The translations under genes were made by a program, and so were the position numbers. Positions 58,821 to 64,000 of a stretch of 64,000 nucleotides of DNA are shown here, piece after piece. Under the pieces are notes generated by a model. It was not told where the DNA came from, did no database searches, and worked only from the letters and a program-made list of their open reading frames with translations. The stretch comes from a virus. The DNA lies in the IMG/VR virus record IMGVR_UViG_3300018984_000003, positions 1 through 64,000 of that record. One strand, written 5' to 3'. Numbering within the stretch: the first letter of the stretch is position 1; the number at the start of each line of letters is the position of its first letter.

Positions 58821-60280
58821 GCGACTTAAACGATTTATTTAGTAGACAAGATTCGTTTTTACCTGGACTGTTTGCCAATGCCTACACCGGACAAGGGACA
58901 GCGCGTGATCGAAGTGTATACACCGAGATTCAAGCACTTCGCAAACTTGCACCTCAAGACATAGACCATTTGTACGAATATCACTGGATGGTGCAGAATC
59001 TAATTGATGTGTTACCCGACGAATGTACTAGAGAGTGGATTGAATATCAGATAACGGGCGAAAATAATGCACCAGATTTAATAGGTCAATTCATTGAATA
59101 CCAAGACAGATTAGTTGATGATGTTGGAGACGAAATATCAACTGCTGATATCTTCAATGAAGCAATGAGAGAGGAACGGCTAACAGGTGGCTCAGCTATC
59201 TATATTGACATTGACGACGGGCGGGAAGCTTGGGAAGAGGTAGACGAAAAAAATATTAAAACTATCAATTTTTTGCGAGTATTTGACCGTTGGGCTGTTA
59301 CGCCAGAGCGTCATGCGTCATTAGAAAAAAACGAGAATTTTTTAATGCAAGACGATTTTACGTGGGACATGAGCCGACCGACTCACTATCGGTTAAGTTT
59401 GGCGCGGAATATTGGACAGAAAAACACTGGGCTAATTCACCGATCGCGCGTGTTGAGATTTGCTGGCGCAACCCGCTTAAGTTATCGTTCTCGACAACGT
59501 AATCAAGGCTGGGGCAATTCAGTTTTAGAAACATTCGCTCAACCACTCGCTCGGTACGATCTGGCTATTAGCTTAGCTGCTTCTTTATTGCCTGAAATTA
59601 TCAAAAAAACTTGGAAAATAAAAGATTTATTTAAAATGATTATCGCGGGAGATGAAGAATTTTTACGGAAACGAATTGCTGAAGCTGCAATGATGGAGTC
59701 GAGTTTTAAGTACCGCGTGATTGACAAAGATACGGAAGATATACAAGAAAGTTCGCTAAATTTTGAAGGTATTTTTGGGGCAGTAGAAAAGACAATTGAT
59801 GAATGTGTAGCAGCCTCTAATTTGCCTCGCACCTACCTATTAGGAGTATCCCCAGCGGGCAAACTAGGGGTCAGTGGTGGTAGCGAACAAACGGACATGA
59901 ATAAAACCGTCCGCCAATATCAGAACAGACACATGAAGCGCCAACTAAACCGCTTCCATTGGCTGTGCTGGCTAGCTAAAAACTCACCAACAAAAGGTAA
60001 TATACCTAATGGTTTTCGGTGGAACTTTATTGACACCCACCCCATGACCGAGAAAGAAAAAGCAGATTTATTTTCTATTTATGCCGGGGCGAACAGCAGC
60101 TATATTAGTTCGCAGGTGCTTATGCCAGAAGAAGTTGCTAACTCAGTGTTTGGTGGCACGACTCCGCAGTATAAAATAAACTTAGACTTTGACAAGCGCA
60201 AAAAATTAGAAGAAGAACAAAACGCGCCGCCGATGGAATTAGGGGGCGACGATGCAGCAGCTTTTGAGGAGGAAGAGTAA
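58817..60280 (+). CDS. Portal protein, DUF1073 family
   Basis: The product has 487 residues, typical for portals. DUF1073 features: LYEYHWMVQNLIDVLPDECT, TGGSAIYIDIDDG, RVLRFAGATRLSYRSRQRNQ, IDECVAASNLPRTYLLGVSP and the C-terminal acidic tail. It forms the DNA-entry ring. It lies downstream of the capsid and tail-tube genes, an unusual order, and is coupled to the following gene by a TAATG overlap. Confidence 0.88.
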   Translation: MSDLNDLFSRQDSFLPGLFANAYTGQGTARDRSVYTEIQALRKLAPQDIDHLYEYHWMVQNLIDVLPDECTREWIEYQITGENNAPDLIGQFIEYQDRLVDDVGDEISTADIFNEAMREERLTGGSAIYIDIDDGREAWEEVDEKNIKTINFLRVFDRWAVTPERHASLEKNENFLMQDDFTWDMSRPTHYRLSLARNIGQKNTGLIHRSRVLRFAGATRLSYRSRQRNQGWGNSVLETFAQPLARYDLAISLAASLLPEIIKKTWKIKDLFKMIIAGDEEFLRKRIAEAAMMESSFKYRVIDKDTEDIQESSLNFEGIFGAVEKTIDECVAASNLPRTYLLGVSPAGKLGVSGGSEQTDMNKTVRQYQNRHMKRQLNRFHWLCWLAKNSPTKGNIPNGFRWNFIDTHPMTEKEKADLFSIYAGANSSYISSQVLMPEEVANSVFGGTTPQYKINLDFDKRKKLEEEQNAPPMELGGDDAAAFEEEE

Positions 60281-61590
60281 TGACAAATCGTGTAGAAACG
60301 AACAATGAACTGACGGACTTTGTAGAGCAGTTAGAGGCGTTGATAGAAAGTGACGACGCATACAACTCGAATTTTTACGTGCTTTCATTTGCACTTGCTA
60401 GCAACGGCGACATTACTGGAAAGTTTCAAGATACCTGGAACAATCGAATTTTTAGCTACTCTATTGAAAAAAATCGAATAGGTTATAAACCTTCGTTGAC
60501 GCTCGATCGGGCGGACAGTGCTACAGCAGCCAAACAATTTGATATTTTCTCCTCCGGCTACATATCACTGGGAGTTAGATGGGATGCTGTCAAAAGTGGC
60601 AAAAAACCTAGTTGTACTGCTGTTAGTTACAGTTGTGGCAAGGCTTGCATTCAATTAAAAAACACTTGCTGGATTAACAGCTTTGGACAGAAAGTAAAAA
60701 AAGAGGGTGGCGCGGTTGCCAATATTAGCCAAGGACGCATTGACAAGCTTCGGACGCTAGCGCGATACTTAACGGCGAACGGGAATCATAAATGGTCAAA
60801 GTATGGCAGTGCTGAACTTTTAGCGGCTAAAGCAAATGTTTTAGAAGCTGCCAGGAGTAAATTATTTTCTTCTAATATTGCACAACCTACTGCAAAAATA
60901 AAGCCCTTTAGTATTGATAATACGCATGATGTAATTCCGGCTTCTGCTACTTCTGGCGCAGATGAGGATGAGGATAATTTACTTGCTGCGTTCGGTTCTA
61001 GTTCCGATATCAAAAATCCAGAAGTTGTCAGGAAAATATCAAAAGTAACTGGAATGAAAGATAAAGAAGTGAAAGCATCGTTGGATGCTCTCGCAGAGTT
61101 TAGCGGAGCAGGTTACAAAAAATATAGAGAACTAGAAAAAACTGGAAAACTAAGCTCAGGAGAATCAAGTGAAGTCATTACTAAGATGAAATCCAAAGTA
61201 AAAGCTATCAATCAATATATTGAAAAAATGCCCAAATTTTATAGATCTATCTATAGAGGGGTACAACTAGAATCTCAACAGGCTCTTGATGACGCTATTA
61301 AAAAATTGCAAAACGGAGACTCTCATGAACTAAACGCTATGTCAAGCTTTAGTTCGTCTGAGTCTCAGGCACGTGCATTTGCCTTAGCAAGCAAAAAAGG
61401 TCAGAAGGTTTCTATTATATATGAAGTAATAGAAAACAAGTCAGGTGTTACAATAAGAAACCTTTCAAAATTTCCAGAAGAAGATGAAGTTCTTGTTCCA
61501 AAAGGAGCGAGATACAAACTTGCTGGCGACACAAAAACTTTTCACACACCAGGCGGATTAATCATAACTATTCCCGTTAAAGAGGTTTAA
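60280..61590 (+). CDS. Modular phage protein 2: shared N-module plus ADP-ribosyltransferase domain, 436 aa
   Basis: It directly follows the portal (TAATG overlap, GAGGAGGAAGAG site), the place of MuF/Gp7-type ejected proteins. Residues about 8-160 are the shared N-module (QLEALIESDDAYNSNFYVLS, GYKPSLTLDRADS, a C-x6-C-x3-C-x6-C motif starting SCTAVSYSCGKAC). Residues about 230-430 look like an R-S-E ADP-ribosyltransferase: SIYRGVQ with the Arg near residue 325, MSSFSSSES near 353, FPEEDEVLVP with the Glu motif near 401. It would modify host proteins after delivery. The target is unknown. Confidence 0.82.
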   Translation: MTNRVETNNELTDFVEQLEALIESDDAYNSNFYVLSFALASNGDITGKFQDTWNNRIFSYSIEKNRIGYKPSLTLDRADSATAAKQFDIFSSGYISLGVRWDAVKSGKKPSCTAVSYSCGKACIQLKNTCWINSFGQKVKKEGGAVANISQGRIDKLRTLARYLTANGNHKWSKYGSAELLAAKANVLEAARSKLFSSNIAQPTAKIKPFSIDNTHDVIPASATSGADEDEDNLLAAFGSSSDIKNPEVVRKISKVTGMKDKEVKASLDALAEFSGAGYKKYRELEKTGKLSSGESSEVITKMKSKVKAINQYIEKMPKFYRSIYRGVQLESQQALDDAIKKLQNGDSHELNAMSSFSSSESQARAFALASKKGQKVSIIYEVIENKSGVTIRNLSKFPEEDEVLVPKGARYKLAGDTKTFHTPGGLIITIPVKEV

Positions 61591-61629
61591 ATAAGTTCGA
61601 TCTTTCTTAATTTGGCGATATGTCTTATT

Positions 61630-61818
61630 CTATTTCTTCTCGTATTCGTTTTTGCTTCTTTCCGGTCTAAGTGCTAGACTTTCTAAGAATTCTTCTTGTG
61701 TATCTAAAAATCTTGCAGCGCGTTCTGCACTCATTGGTTTTTCACCAATTGATCTAGGTACGTTTTTGTTTGAATTAGCTGCAAATTTACTTGGATTGTC
61801 TTTGTTTTGGGATATCAT
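61630..61818 (-). CDS. Small antisense-strand gene between the modular genes, 62 aa
   Basis: The only minus-strand frame of note in the late operon, convergent to the ART gene. The product is polar and helical (SAERAARFLDTQEEFLESLA), basic at both ends. A TATAAT-like sequence lies upstream. It could be an immunity-like or regulatory peptide for the ART gene; this is a guess. Confidence 0.4.
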   Translation of the reverse strand: MISQNKDNPSKFAANSNKNVPRSIGEKPMSAERAARFLDTQEEFLESLALRPERSKNEYEKK

Positions 61819-61928
61819 AAAAAAATGAATGGTATATTGAGATTATACAGCGAAGCACTGTCAAAATCTAGAGAATATAGAAGGTTTAGTAAAAACTATA
61901 GCCAAATAAAAACCATTAATAAAAAATA

Positions 61929-63497
61929 ATGAGATATTACACAGATGCTAACAGCGAGCCGACTAAAGAAGTTAGACAATGGAATGGTATCCCACTAAAC
62001 ATTACTACGAGAACCGGGGAACCACGATTCTCTTTCAGTCCACCAATGACGTGCAACTATGGCTGCATCCGAGGATCGTGGGGTGCGGGGTTAGATGGTA
62101 AAGCCTTAGATGTATACGTGGTTAGTGACACGCCAACAGTGTTTAAAATAGTGCAGATTACTCCGACAGGGGCGATCGACGAATATAAATATGTCTTAGG
62201 GGCTGAAAATTTGGATGAGGCTGTTGAGACATTTTTGAAGCACGTCCCTAAGCAACTGTTTGGGGCGGCTAGCCAGTATTCGATCACCCAACTACAAAAC
62301 GATATCGCCCAGCAGTCTAAAGTAAAGAGAGATGCTGACGAATTGGCGGAGCTTGTGCAACGGCTAGAGACATTGATCGAAAGTGACGACGCTTATGGCT
62401 TAAATATTTACTTACTATCGTTTGAAGTTGCTAGCGGCGGCAACATCACGGGGAAGTTTGAGGACGCTTGGAATAGGCGGGTTTTTAGCTACTCTGTTGA
62501 GCAAACTCGGATTGGATATAAACCTGCATTGACGCTCGATCGGGCGGATAGTGTGGTTGCAGCCAAACTGTTTGACATTTTCTCTTTTGGTTACACTTCG
62601 CTAGGGGTCAGGCAAGATGCCGTCAAAAATGGGAAAAAACCCCGTTGTACCGCAGTCAGTTATAACTGTGGTAGAGCTTGTATTCAACTGCAAAATACTT
62701 GCTGGATTAACAGTTCTGGACAGAAAGTAAAAAAGGCAAACGGCGCGGTAGCCAGCATTAGTCAGGGACGGATTGATAAGCTTCGGACGTTGGCGCGATA
62801 CTTGGCGGCAAACGGGAATCAGAAATGGTCAAAGTATGGCAGTGCTGAACTTTTAGCGGCTAAAGCTGGCAATCTAGAAAGAGCGAGAGAGCGATTAATA
62901 GCTTCTGGTGTTAAAAAGCCACCAACTGAAACAGCCCAATTTACTACTCCTAAGCAAGTTTTAGTATTAGAAGATAAACTAAAAACTCAAAAGTTTGAAT
63001 CACTAGCTGCTTTTGACTCAAAAGGGAAGCAAGTTGCATTCTTAGATGGAGAGCAATATAGCGTTAAAATACCAGAGCAACTGATTCCACAATTGAAAGA
63101 TACAATCATCACCCACAATCACCCAAGGGGACTTGAACATTCTAAAACAGATCCAAGATATCTAGGCAATTCATTTTCTATGGAAGATATTGATTTACTT
63201 TATACTGTCGCAGCCGTCGAGATGAGGGCAGTCTCCCCCGGTTATCGGTATAGTATAAAGCCACCCAAAGACGGTTGGAAATTTCAGTCAAGGAATGAAA
63301 TAATAGACGCATTAATAAATATTGAAATAGGAGTCAAAAAAGATTTTCAAGCTAAAGTTAATTCAGGAGAACTAAAATACAAAGACGCTGAAGCTAATCA
63401 CCAACACGAAATAATGACACGATTTTCTCAAAAATATGAGACAATCTATGAAAGAACATTATACAAAAAACATCAAAATGAACAAACTACAACTTGA
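61929..63497 (+). CDS. Modular phage protein 3: IPPase-like domain, shared N-module and JAB/MPN-like domain, 522 aa
   Basis: Residues about 15-115 resemble the inorganic-pyrophosphatase-like domain found in phage minor capsid proteins (QWNGIPLNITTRTGEPRF, WGAGLDGKALDVYV). Residues about 140-300 are the shared N-module (RLETLIESDDAYGLNIYLLS, motif starting RCTAVSYNCGRAC). The C-terminus (about 340-500) has DTIITHNHPRG near residue 392 and NSFSMEDIDLL near 415, the H-x-H-P-x-G...S-x-x-D pattern of JAB/MPN metallohydrolases. Delivery into the host with DNA is inferred. Confidence 0.78.
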   Translation: MRYYTDANSEPTKEVRQWNGIPLNITTRTGEPRFSFSPPMTCNYGCIRGSWGAGLDGKALDVYVVSDTPTVFKIVQITPTGAIDEYKYVLGAENLDEAVETFLKHVPKQLFGAASQYSITQLQNDIAQQSKVKRDADELAELVQRLETLIESDDAYGLNIYLLSFEVASGGNITGKFEDAWNRRVFSYSVEQTRIGYKPALTLDRADSVVAAKLFDIFSFGYTSLGVRQDAVKNGKKPRCTAVSYNCGRACIQLQNTCWINSSGQKVKKANGAVASISQGRIDKLRTLARYLAANGNQKWSKYGSAELLAAKAGNLERARERLIASGVKKPPTETAQFTTPKQVLVLEDKLKTQKFESLAAFDSKGKQVAFLDGEQYSVKIPEQLIPQLKDTIITHNHPRGLEHSKTDPRYLGNSFSMEDIDLLYTVAAVEMRAVSPGYRYSIKPPKDGWKFQSRNEIIDALINIEIGVKKDFQAKVNSGELKYKDAEANHQHEIMTRFSQKYETIYERTLYKKHQNEQTTT

Positions 63498-63660
63498 CTC
63501 AGACGATATTGATGCTATTTATCCATTAGAATATATTACTATTGCAGCAAATTCTGGAGATGCTGAAGCCGCAAAAGAGCTAAAGCAACGATTGATTGAT
63601 CGAGCCAACTACAAAACTACACAGGTAATAAAACAACAATCTAATGCAAGACTTAAATGA
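63478..63660 (+). CDS. Small hypothetical protein overlapping two modular genes, 60 aa
   Basis: The ATG at 63478 overlaps the end of the JAB-bearing gene by 20 bases and its stop overlaps the start of the next paralogue. The product is helical (DDIDAIYPLEYITIAANSGD). Its position right after a toxin-like gene is where an immunity or chaperone gene would lie. Not recognised. Confidence 0.45.
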   Translation: MNKLQLDSDDIDAIYPLEYITIAANSGDAEAAKELKQRLIDRANYKTTQVIKQQSNARLK

Positions 63661-64000
63661 ATTCATACAACAATTAGAAGCACTCATTGAGAACAACGAC
63701 GCTTATGGATCAGGAGTAAATTTGCTGTCGTTTGACATTGGCGACAACGGAAACATCACTGGCAAGTTTCAAGATTTAAGGAATCGCCGAATCTTCAGTT
63801 ATTCCGTTCAAAAATCTCGCATCGGGTACAAACCTGCGATCGCCACAACTAACACTGACAGCGCAACAGACTCAAGACTTCTTGACGTGTTTTCGCTAGG
63901 GTATACATCCCTAGAATCTAGGTATGACGCCGTAAAAGGTGGAAAAAAGCCACGCTGTACTGCTATCAGTTACGGGTGTGGAAGTATCTGCATTCCCTTG
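63644..64000 (+). CDS. Modular phage protein 4, shared N-module, cut by window end
   Basis: The ATG at 63644 starts MQDLNEFIQQLEALIENNDA. The visible 119 residues follow the shared N-module closely (GNITGKFQDLRNRRIFSYSV, RIGYKPAI, CTAISYGCGSIC) and would be followed by a new C-terminal domain beyond the window. Confidence 0.7.
   Translation, partial: MQDLNEFIQQLEALIENNDAYGSGVNLLSFDIGDNGNITGKFQDLRNRRIFSYSVQKSRIGYKPAIATTNTDSATDSRLLDVFSLGYTSLESRYDAVKGGKKPRCTAISYGCGSICIPL

Overview
The window reads as most of a tailed-phage genome or prophage (siphovirus-like, perhaps a phage-plasmid) from a cyanobacterium. The palindrome GCGATCGC, the HIP1 octamer of cyanobacteria, occurs repeatedly on both strands (near 4350, 17420, 30145, 34410, 40746, 47905, 52340, 52490 and 55405), and most genes are unfamiliar except for phage core functions. 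No tRNA, rRNA, CRISPR array, integrase or large terminase was seen; the sequence ends inside a phage gene, so the element continues beyond the window.

Layout. (1) 1-16,600, accessory and DNA metabolism: an antirepressor-like gene, small unknown genes, a ThyA-type thymidylate synthase fused to a DUF4346/MtrA-like domain, a minus-strand operon with a membrane-anchored P-loop ATPase, a TM protein and two AT-hook proteins, a TnpB element with a second, solitary right end, a DNA polymerase sliding clamp, and a RusA resolvase. (2) 16,600-29,300, mixed cargo: small minus-strand genes, a second antirepressor-like gene, a GH24 lysozyme, a sulfotransferase, a family 2 glycosyltransferase, two AT-rich unknown proteins, and a KilA-N antirepressor. 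(3) 29,300-37,200: a large tail-tip candidate, a 1209-residue tail fibre and two downstream genes. (4) 37,500-48,600: regulators (RHH and XRE) and a 2445-residue tape measure protein on the minus strand. (5) 48,750-64,000: one tightly coupled plus-strand morphogenesis operon (DUF2213 protease/scaffold, cement protein, DUF2184 major capsid, DUF4054 connector, neck and tail proteins, tail tube, DUF1073 portal), interleaved with a family of four modular proteins.

Main signals. (a) Four paralogues share an N-terminal module with a C-x6-C-x3-C-x6-C motif but carry unrelated C-termini (tandem repeat domains, an R-S-E ADP-ribosyltransferase, a JAB/MPN-like hydrolase, one cut by the window end). One sits directly after the portal, where MuF-type ejected proteins lie, so this looks like a polymorphic, virion-delivered effector system. 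(b) Three antirepressor-type genes with different DNA-binding halves share the same promoter plus a structured 5' leader whose stems covary and whose second hairpin overlaps the likely ribosome binding site. (c) Nine copies of an approximately 200-bp structured repeat, all in one orientation, mark module boundaries from 1.2 to 40.1 kb and are absent from the late operon. (d) A gene is split by a frameshift in an (AG)4 tract that could be phase variable. (e) A TnpB gene has a duplicated omegaRNA-like 3' end.
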